64,000 nucleotides of DNA from JBGQDM01 sp041495845. GTDB taxonomy: Bacteria; Acidobacteriota; Terriglobia; Terriglobales; Acidobacteriaceae. Position 1 is the first letter of the stretch, and every line of letters starts with the position of its first letter. The notes below the pieces were generated by a model, which saw only the letters and a program-made list of their open reading frames with translations, was not told the origin of the DNA and searched no databases. Shown here piece by piece: positions 43,255-51,657 of this stretch. The translations under genes and the position numbers were made by a program. Location: the NCBI GenBank assembly GCA_041495845.1, contig JBGQDM010000003.1, forward strand, positions 1 through 64,000, in the 5' to 3' direction.

Positions 43255-43476
43255 CTAGGATTTCGGCTTCAACAAGCTGAGCGCCGCCGAGAGCAGGTTG
43301 CCGCTTTCCCCGACTTGGCCGTTGGGTGTGAGCTTGTCAACGATGGAGGGCAGCAACGCCGCCAGGGCTTTCACTTGATCGCTGCCGAGCGCGTGAGAAA
43401 TCTGGTCCGCACTGGCTTTTTCATGTTTTCTCTTAGTCCTTCTCCGAGGCGCGATAGCCGGCTTTCGTGGCCTCAT
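43255..43476 (-). pseudogene. YidB/DUF937-like C-terminal fragment
   Basis: The frame encodes ADQISHALGSDQVKALAALL then PSIVDKLTPNGQV and a short LLSAALSLLKPKS tail. LPxIVDKLTPNGQV is the hallmark end of YidB-family proteins, but the usual N-terminal ~80 residues are missing; the upstream in-frame part (RPRKPAIAPRRRTKRKHEK) overlaps the end of the next gene in another frame. No start with a ribosome site exists near the conserved part. Either a truncated relic or an unusual short form. Confidence 0.45.
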
Positions 43477-44194
43477 CTTCAGTCATGAATTTCCCGTTCT
43501 TGGTGTGTCCATACCAGCGCCCGCCTTTGTGATAAACGCCGGAGTCGAGATTGACCCAGACCTTGCCGCTGGACTTGGCAGCGTCAATTTCCGGTGTGCT
43601 GGCTGCGGGAGCTTTCGCTTTGGTAGCGGACTTGGCTGGCGCGCTGGACGCAGCTGCAGGCGCTGGAACAGAAGCAGAAGAACTGCTGCTGGAAGAACTC
43701 GCCGCGCCCGAGGAGGATGCAGCCGGGGCTGCCATCGCGTCCGACGAGGCCGTCTTGCGCTTGCGGCTCTTCTGCGAAGGAGTTTCTCCCGCCGCCGTTC
43801 CGGAGGCTGGTGCCGTGGCTGCGGCCGAAGTGTCGGCGGATTTCTTCTTGTGGCTCCTCTTTGGCTTAGCGTCGGCGGCGGTGGTCTCGGCTGAAGCAGC
43901 AGCGGCTGCTCCGGCTTCATCCTCTTTGCTCTTGCTCTTGTGCTTGGACGGGGTCGCCGAGGCGGTGGCGTCGGTTGCCTTGGAAGCGCCCGTGGCGGCT
44001 GCGCCGGACTTGTCATCCGTACTGGCACTGTCCTTCGCTTCCTGTTTTTTCTTCTTTTTCTTGGAGGTGGTGTCGCTGCTCTTGCTGTCATCGCCCGCAC
44101 CCGACGACTGGGCCAGGACGGGGGCGGCCGCCAGTGCCAGCACAAAGCTGAGCACCGTGGCCCATGCGAACAGGCGCATCTTCAGAAGTTTCAT
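43433..44194 (-). CDS. Secreted low-complexity Lys/Ala/Ser-rich protein with conserved C-terminal domain
   Basis: 253 residues. A signal peptide (FAWATVLSFVLALAAAPVLA) is followed by ~170 residues of low-complexity sequence (KKKKKKQEAK, poly-Ser, Ala/Pro/Lys runs). The last ~45 residues are a compact motif: VWVNLDSGVYHKGGRWYGHT, then KNGKFMTEDEATKAGYR. This WVN-x-x-(S/T)GVYH...WYG-x-T...MTE-x-x-A...GYR pattern recurs at C-termini of acidobacterial secreted proteins (from memory). The basic repeats could bind nucleic acid or polyanionic polymer. Start ATG 44194 has GAGGA upstream. Confidence 0.75.
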   Translation of the reverse strand: MKLLKMRLFAWATVLSFVLALAAAPVLAQSSGAGDDSKSSDTTSKKKKKKQEAKDSASTDDKSGAAATGASKATDATASATPSKHKSKSKEDEAGAAAAASAETTAADAKPKRSHKKKSADTSAAATAPASGTAAGETPSQKSRKRKTASSDAMAAPAASSSGAASSSSSSSSASVPAPAAASSAPAKSATKAKAPAASTPEIDAAKSSGKVWVNLDSGVYHKGGRWYGHTKNGKFMTEDEATKAGYRASEKD

Positions 44195-44276
44195 TGAAAT
44201 CCTCGCTGCTGATTTGTGTGTGCTCGGCACCCCTGCGTGGTGGAAGGGGAGGGAGAACCGCCGCCAGAAGAACAAC

Positions 44277-44299
44277 GGCCCTGGATTTTCTCCAGGGCC
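44277..44299. other. Strong hairpin upstream of the low-complexity protein gene
   Basis: A 9-bp perfect stem (GGCCCTGGA with TCCAGGGCC) and a 5-base loop (TTTTC), 83 bases before the start of the minus-strand gene. It might be a leader hairpin or a terminator; no clear T-run follows on either strand. Confidence 0.5.
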
Positions 44300-44541
44300 G
44301 CCATGATGCCAAGTCTCAGTCCGAACGTCAACCGTTACGACGTGGCATCCGGAGTTATGCGATGAGATGCCGGGCGTGCCGCGAACGTTGCCTCGATGGA
44401 AAGTCGGATGGAGCGGGGACTTCCACCGATCACCTGGGTTCGGAGCGGGGCCGCCGGGCCGCAAAAGTTCAAGGGTCCCAGCGGAGACGAGATCGTCCTG
44501 CAGTGCCGCCTCCAGCGGGCCAGCCGGTTTGACCGAATATC

Positions 44542-44561
44542 TACCATCTAATAGGATGGGT
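44542..44561. promoter_or_regulatory. TetR operator-like palindrome 1 (upstream of tetR)
   Basis: TACCATCTAATAGGATGGGT. CCATC and GATGG are inverted around TAATAG. It lies 5 bases before the regulator start codon and aligns with the two sites at 45166-45185 and 45244-45263. Confidence 0.65.
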
Positions 44562-44566
44562 CGGCG

Positions 44567-45136
44567 ATGGACACACGCAGCAAGATCCTGGATGCCGCGC
44601 AGGCTTTGGTGCAATCGATTGGTGCCAATGCCATGAGCTATCAGCATGTCAGCCAGGAAGTCGGCATCCGTAAGGCCAGTATTCACCACCACTTTCCTGC
44701 CAAGGAAGATCTGTTGAACGCTCTGATCGATCGTTACGGCGACTCCTTTTTTCGGGCTGTGGACGGTATTCTGGCCTCCCGGAAGAACGGTTTGGGAAAG
44801 CTGCGCGAGTACGTGGCGCTGTTCGAAGCCACGTTGCGTGGGGGTCGGCAAGACAAGGCCTGCCCCATGGGGATGCTGGGCGCGGAAGTGCGGACGATTG
44901 GAGCCGGCCCGGCGAAGCGGGTGAAGCGCTTTTACCTGCAGAATGACGCGCGGCTGGCGGCCCTGCTGGAGGAGGGCCGGAAGGATGGCAGCCTGGGCTT
45001 TGAAGGGAGCAGCCAGGCCGCGGCCGGCCTGGTGTTCGCCGTGCTGGAAGGCGCCATGTTGCTCGCGCGCGGCCGGGATGACCACGAGCACTTCCGGGCC
45101 GTTACCGGCCAACTCCTGCGTTTTCTGAAACCATAA
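44567..45136 (+). CDS. TetR family transcriptional regulator
   Basis: 189 residues. The N-terminal HTH reads TRSKILDAAQALVQSIGANA followed by YQHVSQEVGIRKASIHHHFP and AKEDLLNALIDRY, with the usual Y/HHHF recognition helix. The C-terminal ligand domain has a Cys in DKACPMGMLGAE, in the position used by AcuR/NemR-like reactive-electrophile sensors. It precedes an NADPH-quinone-reductase-like gene by 130 bases. Related palindromes lie before it and before the oxidoreductase, implying autoregulation and control of that gene. Confidence 0.9.
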   Translation: MDTRSKILDAAQALVQSIGANAMSYQHVSQEVGIRKASIHHHFPAKEDLLNALIDRYGDSFFRAVDGILASRKNGLGKLREYVALFEATLRGGRQDKACPMGMLGAEVRTIGAGPAKRVKRFYLQNDARLAALLEEGRKDGSLGFEGSSQAAAGLVFAVLEGAMLLARGRDDHEHFRAVTGQLLRFLKP

Positions 45137-45165
45137 GCAGAGTCTTTTTCCGGAGCCCGATCATC

Positions 45166-45185
45166 TACCTACTAGAAGGAAGGTA
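45166..45185. promoter_or_regulatory. TetR operator-like palindrome 2
   Basis: TACCTACTAGAAGGAAGGTA, with TACCT and AGGTA inverted. It is 29 bases after the tetR stop, 81 bases before the oxidoreductase start. Confidence 0.65.
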
Positions 45186-45243
45186 ATCTCCCGAGAGCGG
45201 TTCACACGCCAGGGAGGAGATCAGCCTTCGCAGTAATTCACAC

Positions 45244-45263
45244 CACCTACTAGAAGGGAGATG
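45244..45263. promoter_or_regulatory. TetR operator-like site 3, overlapping the oxidoreductase ribosome site
   Basis: CACCTACTAGAAGGGAGATG. It shares CCTACTAGAAGG with site 2 and contains the GGGAG ribosome-binding site of the next gene. Confidence 0.6.
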
Positions 45264-45266
45264 CAC

Positions 45267-46301
45267 ATGAAAGCTGCTGTTTTCTATAACTATGGAGACC
45301 CGACGGTCCTCCGCCTGGCAGAAGTCCCCACCCCAACCGCCCAACCGGGGCATGTCCTCATCAAGGTGCTGGCCACCGGAGTCAACCGGCTGGAGCACTA
45401 CCTGCGCGAAGGCTCCTATACTCGCTCCTTGAACCTGCCCCACATCCTGGGATCGGATGCCGCGGGCGAGGTGGCCGCTGTCGGCAGTGGCGTCATCCGT
45501 TTCCAGGTGGGCGAGCGTGTGATTCCCATGCCGGGGTATCCGCTCTCCGACGCTGACGCAGGATTCGAGCCGCTGAGCGCCGCGCCCAGCTACGCCGTCG
45601 CAGGGGTGCTCGCGGCCGGGACTTACGCCCAGTTCGTCAGCGTTCCGGAGCGCTGGGTGGTCAAGGATCGGACCGGCTTGGCCCCGGAGTTGGTTGCCAC
45701 CTTACCTATGGTCTTGGTCACGGCGGTGCGCGCGGTCCGGGTAGTGGGTCAAGTCGAGGCTGGGGACAAGGTGCTGGTTCATTCCGGCGCTTCCGGGACG
45801 GGCAGTATGGCGATCCAAATCGCTCGTGCTCTGGGCGCTTCGGTCGCTGCCACGGTGAACAATCCGGAGAAAAGGCGATTTGTGGGCGATCTTGGCGCCG
45901 AACTGGTCATCGACATGAGCCATGACGATTTCGTGAAGAAAACTTTGGACTGGACCAACGGTCAGGGCGCGAGCGTGGTGATCGACAACCTGGGCGGCGA
46001 AGTTCTGGGCCGGAGCCTGGCCGCGGTGCAGCGTCAAGGCATCGTGGTGACTTTGGGCTTTGTGGCCGGTCTGGAAGTTTCTTTCAACATCCGCGATTTT
46101 TTCTTTTCGCAAAAACAGCTTCGCGGAACGTTGATGGGCACGGTGGCTGATCTCGAATGGGGACTGGAACTCGTCCGTGCAGACAAGATTCGTCCCTTGC
46201 TTGATCGCGTTTTGCCACTCAGTCAAGCCTCGGAGGCCCACCAGCTACTGGCGGCAAACCGAGTGAAAGGCAATCTGGTTCTCGACCCCTGGGCTTTCTA
46301 A
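45267..46301 (+). CDS. Zinc-free MDR oxidoreductase (NADPH:quinone reductase-like)
   Basis: 344 residues, medium-chain dehydrogenase/reductase fold. The N-terminal GroES-like domain (KAAVFYNYGDPTVLRLAEVP, HILGSDAAGEVAAVGSGVIR) lacks the catalytic zinc Cys/His set, as in quinone oxidoreductases; the NADPH site is VLVHSGASGTGSMAIQIARAL. It likely reduces quinones or enals with NADPH. ATG 45267 has GGAG 6 bases upstream; an ATG at 45261 is also in frame. Three TetR-operator-like sites link it to the preceding regulator. Confidence 0.88.
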   Translation: MKAAVFYNYGDPTVLRLAEVPTPTAQPGHVLIKVLATGVNRLEHYLREGSYTRSLNLPHILGSDAAGEVAAVGSGVIRFQVGERVIPMPGYPLSDADAGFEPLSAAPSYAVAGVLAAGTYAQFVSVPERWVVKDRTGLAPELVATLPMVLVTAVRAVRVVGQVEAGDKVLVHSGASGTGSMAIQIARALGASVAATVNNPEKRRFVGDLGAELVIDMSHDDFVKKTLDWTNGQGASVVIDNLGGEVLGRSLAAVQRQGIVVTLGFVAGLEVSFNIRDFFFSQKQLRGTLMGTVADLEWGLELVRADKIRPLLDRVLPLSQASEAHQLLAANRVKGNLVLDPWAF

Positions 46302-46415
46302 GTGATTCTCAAAGCTCGATGGCTCAGTAATTCTTGAAGTCGCCGGAAGCGGGCGACAGGAGGGCGCGCCCAACGGGCTGGGCGCTGCGCACTGCGCACT
46401 CATCTAATCGACCTG

Positions 46416-47681
46416 CTAGGCGTAGATCCCGCGCTGACGAATGGTGTAGGCCACGCGGTCAATCGCCAACATGTAGGCTGCGATGCGGTTGTTTACGTTA
46501 TGCGTGTCCGCAAAACGCACCACATCCTCGAAGGCGGCGCGCATGATGGTTTCCAGTTGCTCGTTGACCACCGATTCTTTCCAGAAAAATCCCTGGCGGT
46601 CCTGCACCCATTCGAAATACGAAGCAGTGACGCCGCCGGCGTTGCAGAGAATGTCGGGGATGACGAAGATTTTCTTGTCGGAGAGGACTTCATCCGCCGC
46701 CGCGGTGGTCGGGCCATTGGCGCCCTCGGCCAGGATGCGGCACTTCACTTTGTCCACGTTACGGCTGGTAATCTGGTTCTCGGTCGCTGCCGGAATCAGA
46801 ATGTCGCAGTCGGTGATCAGCAGGTCGGCAGTGTCCATGGCCTCGGCACCCGGAAATCCGTGGATGGTGCCATTGCGCTGGCGATGTTCCCAGAGCGCGT
46901 GCAGATCGATGCCGTTCTTGTTGTAGAGGCCACCGTCAAATTCGCCGATGCCAATGATCTTGTAGCCAGACTCGTGCATGAGCAGCGCGGCGTAGGAGCC
47001 GACGTTGCCGAAGCCCTGCACGATGACGCGCGTCTCCGTCCGATTCATGCCCAGCTTGAGGATAGCGTCTTCGCAGGCGATCTTTACCCCGCGCCCGGTG
47101 GCCTCGCGTCGTCCGCGGGAGCCGCCAATATTCACCGGTTTGCCCGTGACCACCGCGGTCACCGTCTGCCGCATATGCATGGAGTAGGTGTCCATCATCC
47201 ACGCCATGGTTTGCTCGTTGGTGTTCACGTCGGGAGCGGGCACGTCCTTCTCCGGCCCGATGAACTCGATCAACTCGGCGGTGTAGCGCCGGGTCATGCG
47301 TTCCTTCTCACCCATGGACATCTTGTGGGGATCGCAGATGATGCCGCCCTTGGCGCCGCCGAAGGGAATATTCACCACCGCGCATTTCCAGGTCATCCAG
47401 CTGGCGAGAGCACGGATCTCGTCGAGCGTGACGTCCGGGGCGTAGCGGATGCCGCCCTTGGAAGGCCCGCGCGCAATCGAGTGCTGTACGCGGAACCCGG
47501 TGAAGACCTCCAGCCGTCCGTCATCCATCTGCACCGGAATATGCACGATGAGCTCGCGGTTGGGGTAACGCAGGATCTTCCACAGGCCTTCATCGAGATT
47601 CAGTTTGTGCGCGGCCAAATCAAAACGTGCCGCTTGTGCTTCCCAAGTATTCGTTTCGTTCTCGAGGGTGATGGTTTTCAT
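46416..47681 (-). CDS. gdhA: Glu/Leu/Phe/Val dehydrogenase (glutamate dehydrogenase)
   Basis: 421 residues. The substrate and catalytic region [15 protein letters not shown] follows [16 protein letters not shown] (catalytic lysines), and the NAD(P) site [17 protein letters not shown] lies in the second domain. It interconverts glutamate and 2-oxoglutarate plus ammonia. ATG 47681 with GGAG ~9 bases upstream is chosen; the upstream extension to 47753 lacks family similarity. Confidence 0.93.
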   Translation of the reverse strand: MKTITLENETNTWEAQAARFDLAAHKLNLDEGLWKILRYPNRELIVHIPVQMDDGRLEVFTGFRVQHSIARGPSKGGIRYAPDVTLDEIRALASWMTWKCAVVNIPFGGAKGGIICDPHKMSMGEKERMTRRYTAELIEFIGPEKDVPAPDVNTNEQTMAWMMDTYSMHMRQTVTAVVTGKPVNIGGSRGRREATGRGVKIACEDAILKLGMNRTETRVIVQGFGNVGSYAALLMHESGYKIIGIGEFDGGLYNKNGIDLHALWEHRQRNGTIHGFPGAEAMDTADLLITDCDILIPAATENQITSRNVDKVKCRILAEGANGPTTAAADEVLSDKKIFVIPDILCNAGGVTASYFEWVQDRQGFFWKESVVNEQLETIMRAAFEDVVRFADTHNVNNRIAAYMLAIDRVAYTIRQRGIYA

Positions 47682-47845
47682 GATGGCGGTCTCCAGAGAT
47701 GACGGTAGCCAGCGCGCCAAGAATGGGCGATGGCCGTACCGGTAGGCAACCAAATCCAGCAGGAAGTATAGAGACGAGGGCGGGCAGAGGCAAGTTTATG
47801 GGACACACGGGCCCGGGTAGGGCATCTTGGCCGCCGGGTGCCACG

Positions 47846-48676
47846 TCACTTGGTTAGGGTGATCTCCATCCCTTCGCTGGCGGCGCGCACCCGCGGATAG
47901 TAGCTGCGGGCTTCTTTCACGATGCTGTCGATGCAACGGTCATCGTGGTCCGGATCATGGTGGAAGAGCACCAGTTCTTTGGCGCCGCTTTCCATGACCA
48001 CGTTGACGGCTTCCCGCCAGTGGCTGTGGCCCCAGCCGCGGCGTTTGGCTGCGTACTCCTCGGGCAGGTATTGCGCGTCGTAAATCAGCACATCGGCGCC
48101 GCGGGCTAGGTGGCGCACCTTTTTGTCGAACTCGGGATTGCCGGGCTCGTTGTCGGTGGCATAGACCAGCACTCCGTCTTTACTCTCCAGGCGGAAGCCG
48201 AGGCAGCCTTGCGGATGATTCAGCCACTGCGCTTCCACGAGGAGGTTGTCGTCAATCTGCACCCGGCCTTCTTCGATGCTGGCAAACTCGCGACGCGCCA
48301 GCATTTCATCCATCGTCACCGGAAAATAAGGCGCGGCCATCTGCTCTTCCAGCACGCGCTGCAGGGTGCGGGTCCGCTCGGAAGCATGAAACACGAAGTG
48401 ATTTTCCGCGCGTTCATAGAGCGGCAAAAAGAAGGGCACACCCTGAATGTGGTCCCAATGGAAGTGCGAAACAAAAACATGGGCGAAGAGGCCGGCGCCC
48501 TTCTGGAATTCCCGGCTCAACTGCAGTCCCAGCTGACGAAAGCCGGTGCCGCAATCGAAAATGTAAATGCTGCCACCCAGGCGCACCTCGACGCAGGGAG
48601 TATTCCCTCCATAGCGCAAGTTTTCCGCCTGTGGCGTGGGCGTGGAACCACGCACGCCCCAGAATCGCACCAGCAT
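47846..48676 (-). CDS. MBL-fold metallo-hydrolase
   Basis: 276 residues. It starts LVRFWGVRGSTPTP, a form seen in phosphodiesterase/RNase Z-like members, and carries the metal motif SHFHWDHIQGVPFF (H-x-H-x-D-H), then YATDNEPGNPEF and GWGHSHWREAVNVV and LFHHDPDHDD. The GVRGS...HFHWDHIQG arrangement is the 'cyclic nucleotide phosphodiesterase-like' group. Substrate unknown. It is followed upstream by the divergent trpE. Confidence 0.88.
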   Translation of the reverse strand: MLVRFWGVRGSTPTPQAENLRYGGNTPCVEVRLGGSIYIFDCGTGFRQLGLQLSREFQKGAGLFAHVFVSHFHWDHIQGVPFFLPLYERAENHFVFHASERTRTLQRVLEEQMAAPYFPVTMDEMLARREFASIEEGRVQIDDNLLVEAQWLNHPQGCLGFRLESKDGVLVYATDNEPGNPEFDKKVRHLARGADVLIYDAQYLPEEYAAKRRGWGHSHWREAVNVVMESGAKELVLFHHDPDHDDRCIDSIVKEARSYYPRVRAASEGMEITLTK

Positions 48677-48827
48677 AGTTCTCCAGATAACTTAAGTATT
48701 TGACAATCATCTTCATACGGGCTGGCAGTGGCGTCAATTCGCGACCGAGGTACGGAGGTAATGGAAGGGCCGCCACCGCGGAACCGCCTATAATTGCCGT
48801 TTCCGTTTCACGATTCAAGGTTGCCCC

Positions 48828-50309
48828 ATGATTCTGCCTCAGTTCCCCGAGTTCGCCCGCCTGGCGCGGGAAGCCACCCTGGTGCCGGTGGCTAAAGTAG
48901 TGACAGCGGACATGTTGACACCGGTGTCGGCGTTTCTTGCTCTAGCTGCCCGGGAGCCGGAATCCTTTCTCCTGGAATCGGTGGAGGGCGGAGAACGCAT
49001 CGGGCGCTACACCTTCCTGGGGGCGGCACCGCGGCTGAAGATTAGCGCCGAGGGCGAGCGCATTACCGTCGTCTCCGGCGGACGGCGGCAAACGCACACG
49101 GGCAGCGTCTTTGCGGAATTCAAGAAGCACCTGCGCGAACACCGGCCGGCGCACGTAGCCGGACTCCCGCCGTTTACCGCCGGCGCAGTCGGTTTCTTTG
49201 CCTATGACGCCGTGCGGCAACTGGAGCGGATCGGCGAAACGGCGAAACGGGATGTGCGCGTGCCGGACGCGTTGCTGATGTTCTTTGACCGGCTGCTGGC
49301 GTTTGACCACCTACGCCACGAGATCTACATCATGGCGGCGGCGGACGTGCGTCAAGAAAGCCCGCGCGCCGCGTATGACCGCGCGCTTCGCGATATCGCA
49401 CGCATGGAGCGCAAGCTGGCGGCTGGGCCAGGGCGTGCGGCGTGGTTGCCGAAGAACAAAAAGACGAAGGCCGCGATGCCGGTGCGCGCCGCCACCACGC
49501 AGGCGCAGTTTGAAACCAGCGTGCGCCGCGCCAAAGAGTACATCGCCGCCGGCGATGTTTTTCAGGTCGTACTCTCTCGCCGCGTGGATTTCAAACCAGG
49601 CGTAGCGCCGTTTGATCTCTACCGCGCGCTGCGTACGGTGAATCCGTCGCCGTACATGTATTTCCTGCGCTTTGGGCAGTACCACCTGCTGGGCTCGTCG
49701 CCGGAAATGCTGGTGCGGGTCAACGGCCGCAAACTGGAGTACCGGCCCATCGCGGGCACGCATCCTCGCGGGCGCGATGAAGCGGAAGACCTGCGCCTGG
49801 AAAACGCCATGCGCCACGACGAGAAAGAACGCGCCGAGCACATCATGCTGGTGGATTTGGGGCGCAACGACCTGGGCCGCGTCGCCGAGTATGGGTCGGT
49901 GCAGGTGCGTGATCTCATGTACGTCGAGCGCTATTCGCATGTCATGCATCTCGTTTCAGCGTTGGAGGCAAAGTTGCGTCCGGATCTGGATGCGCTCGAT
50001 GCCTTCGCGGCGTGCCTGCCGGCGGGCACCCTCAGCGGCGCGCCTAAGGTGCGCGCCATGCAGATCATTGAAGAGCTGGAACCCGTGCGTCGCGGCATCT
50101 ACGGCGGCTCGGTCCTTTACGCCGACTACGCCGGCAATCTCGATTCCTGCATCGCCATCCGGACCCTGCTGCTCGCAGGCGACCGGGCCTATCTGCAGGC
50201 AGGGGCGGGCATTGTCGCGGATTCCAACCCGCGGCGGGAATACGAAGAAACCGTCAGCAAGGCGCAAGCCCTGCTGCGTGCCGTGGCGAAGGCGCGCGGG
50301 AGCGGCTAG
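48828..50309 (+). CDS. trpE: Anthranilate synthase component I
   Basis: 493 residues, first enzyme of tryptophan synthesis. The tryptophan feedback site shows as FLLESVEGGERIGRYTFLG in the N-terminal domain; the chorismate-binding core has AAGDVFQVVLSRR, RPIAGTHPRG, DLGRNDLGRV, ACLPAGTLSGAPKVRAMQII and AGAGIVADSNPRREYEET. A TATAAT at 48789-48794 may be its -10 box, without a clear -35. It is followed not by trpG but by an XRE/Fic module; trpG resumes at 51658. Confidence 0.94.
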   Translation: MILPQFPEFARLAREATLVPVAKVVTADMLTPVSAFLALAAREPESFLLESVEGGERIGRYTFLGAAPRLKISAEGERITVVSGGRRQTHTGSVFAEFKKHLREHRPAHVAGLPPFTAGAVGFFAYDAVRQLERIGETAKRDVRVPDALLMFFDRLLAFDHLRHEIYIMAAADVRQESPRAAYDRALRDIARMERKLAAGPGRAAWLPKNKKTKAAMPVRAATTQAQFETSVRRAKEYIAAGDVFQVVLSRRVDFKPGVAPFDLYRALRTVNPSPYMYFLRFGQYHLLGSSPEMLVRVNGRKLEYRPIAGTHPRGRDEAEDLRLENAMRHDEKERAEHIMLVDLGRNDLGRVAEYGSVQVRDLMYVERYSHVMHLVSALEAKLRPDLDALDAFAACLPAGTLSGAPKVRAMQIIEELEPVRRGIYGGSVLYADYAGNLDSCIAIRTLLLAGDRAYLQAGAGIVADSNPRREYEETVSKAQALLRAVAKARGSG

Positions 50310-50358
50310 GGTTTTCCAACGCAGTCGACCCGATTCCGCTAGTTCAATCAAAATCAAG

Positions 50359-50411
50359 TATAATTGACAATAAGTGATTAGTATGTTCAACTATAACTGT
50401 ATTTTGTTGAA
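50359..50411 (+). promoter_or_regulatory. AT-rich promoter/operator region of the mobile mystery module
   Basis: A patch strongly AT-rich relative to its surroundings holds TATAAT (50359-50364), TTGACA (50364-50369), TATAAC (50392-50397) and the inverted pair TTCAAC (50386-50391) / GTTGAA (50406-50411). The exact promoter cannot be chosen by eye; the inverted pair could be the operator of the downstream XRE protein. Confidence 0.5.
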
Positions 50412-50423
50412 TCGGACGATGCT

Positions 50424-50861
50424 ATGAACCCTGAATTCAGACGTTTACGACGGAGGCAGATTGCCCGTTCGCTCGAGCCATTCTTGGCGGCAGAGACGGC
50501 TCGCCCACCACGAGGCTGGATTCGCGCCATCCGCGAAGCCAGCGGCCTCAAACTGCGGGAAGTAGCAGAGCGCATTGGAGGGCCACCTTCGCTCGCGGCC
50601 TATATGGAAAGGTCTGAAGCTGAGTACCGCATCACGCTGGGTAAGTTGCGTCAGGTTGGGGAGGCTCTCGGCTGCGAGTTGGTCTACGCGCTCGTTCCTC
50701 GACAGGGCAGCATCCACTCCCTGGCGGAGGAGCGCGCGAAAGCGGAAGCGCGCGAAAGCGTTCGCGCGGTGGAGCACACCATGGCACTGGAAGACCAGGC
50801 GGTCGGCGACGTGGAAGCGAAGATCGAGGAGCAGACGCAGCGGATACTGAAGAAGCAGTAG
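50424..50861 (+). CDS. Mobile mystery protein A (XRE-type regulator/antitoxin)
   Basis: 145 residues. The N-terminal RRLRRRQIARSLEPF and the HTH segment PRGWIRAIREASGLKLREVA followed by ERIGGPPSLAAYMERSEAEY and RITLGKLRQVGEALGCELVY match mobile mystery protein A, an XRE-like DNA-binding protein always paired with protein B. The C-terminus is a charged helix (RAKAEARESVRAVEHTMALE). It ends 12 bases before the Fic-family protein B, forming a putative toxin-antitoxin operon between trpE and trpG. Confidence 0.9.
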   Translation: MNPEFRRLRRRQIARSLEPFLAAETARPPRGWIRAIREASGLKLREVAERIGGPPSLAAYMERSEAEYRITLGKLRQVGEALGCELVYALVPRQGSIHSLAEERAKAEARESVRAVEHTMALEDQAVGDVEAKIEEQTQRILKKQ

Positions 50862-50873
50862 GGAAACTTCCCG

Positions 50874-51452
50874 ATGAAAACGCCCGGCGGTAACACTCCG
50901 CTCCGGCCGGAAGAACTCGCCGGCCTGATTCCGAGTCTGGCGACGCAACAGGAATTGAATGAGTGGGAACGGGAGAACATCCTGATGGGAAGGGACTGGG
51001 CGTTAAAGGACCACACCAACCCAGCCAGGATGGCGTCGGACGAGTACGTCCGGAAACTCCACGCCCGCATGTTCGACCAGACATGGGAGTGGGCGGGTCA
51101 ATACCGCAAAACCGAAAGAAACCTTGGCGACCCTGTCGCTCAAATTCGCGAGCGCCTGGCGGTGCTCTGGGGCGATGTGCGCCACTGGTTGGAGCGTAGC
51201 ACTTATCCGCCCGATGAAATCGCAATCCGGTTTCACTACCGGCTCGTGGTGATTCACCCTTTTCCGAACGGCAACGGCCGGCACGCCCGTCTGCTCGCCG
51301 ATGTGCTGGCGAAGAAACTCGGGCGGCCGGAGTTCACCTGGGGAGCAACCGACCTCATCCGCCCGGGTTCGGCCCGGGCTGCTTACCTGCAGGCCATGCA
51401 AGCCGCGGACCGCGGAGACTTCCATCCCTTGCTGGTATTTTCCCGCTCCTGA
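50874..51452 (+). CDS. Mobile mystery protein B (Fic family)
   Basis: 192 residues. The Fic loop reads HPFPNGNGRHAR (His128): Asn132 stands where most Fic AMP-transferases have Asp or Glu to bind Mg, so the chemistry may differ or activity be weak. Helices before it (AIRFHYRLVVIHPF) and the N-terminal LIPSLATQQELNEWERENIL match the family. Together with protein A it forms a typically mobile pair. The ATG at 50874 lies 12 bases after protein A. Confidence 0.9.
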   Translation: MKTPGGNTPLRPEELAGLIPSLATQQELNEWERENILMGRDWALKDHTNPARMASDEYVRKLHARMFDQTWEWAGQYRKTERNLGDPVAQIRERLAVLWGDVRHWLERSTYPPDEIAIRFHYRLVVIHPFPNGNGRHARLLADVLAKKLGRPEFTWGATDLIRPGSARAAYLQAMQAADRGDFHPLLVFSRS

Positions 51453-51550
51453 TCGCGCTGCTCCGTTGCCGCCGGTGATGCCCACGCTGAAAGCTGGCGT
51501 GACCCAGCCCTGACCTTCGTGTGTCTGGTGGCTCGGACGAAAAACGCTTT

Positions 51551-51604
51551 ACCACGAAGGGACACAAAGGAAATCTTGAGCGCAACGTTCGTGCCTTTGT
51601 GGTG
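51551..51604. repeat. Dispersed inverted repeat, 'CCACNAAGG' family, short copy 3
   Basis: ACCACGAAGGGACACAAAGG (51551-51570) pairs with CGTTCGTGCCTTTGTGGT (51587-51604). It lies between the mobile mystery module and trpG. Confidence 0.7.
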
Positions 51605-51657
51605 TTCCCTTTGCTTTTCAGCGTGTGCCGAAAACATCGCTGGTATTCTTAGGTGCA

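Noticed and set aside
46360..46395. Hairpin GCGCCCA/TGGGCGC after gdhA, considered as a terminator
   Set aside because: No T-run follows on the gdhA strand and the stem is short.
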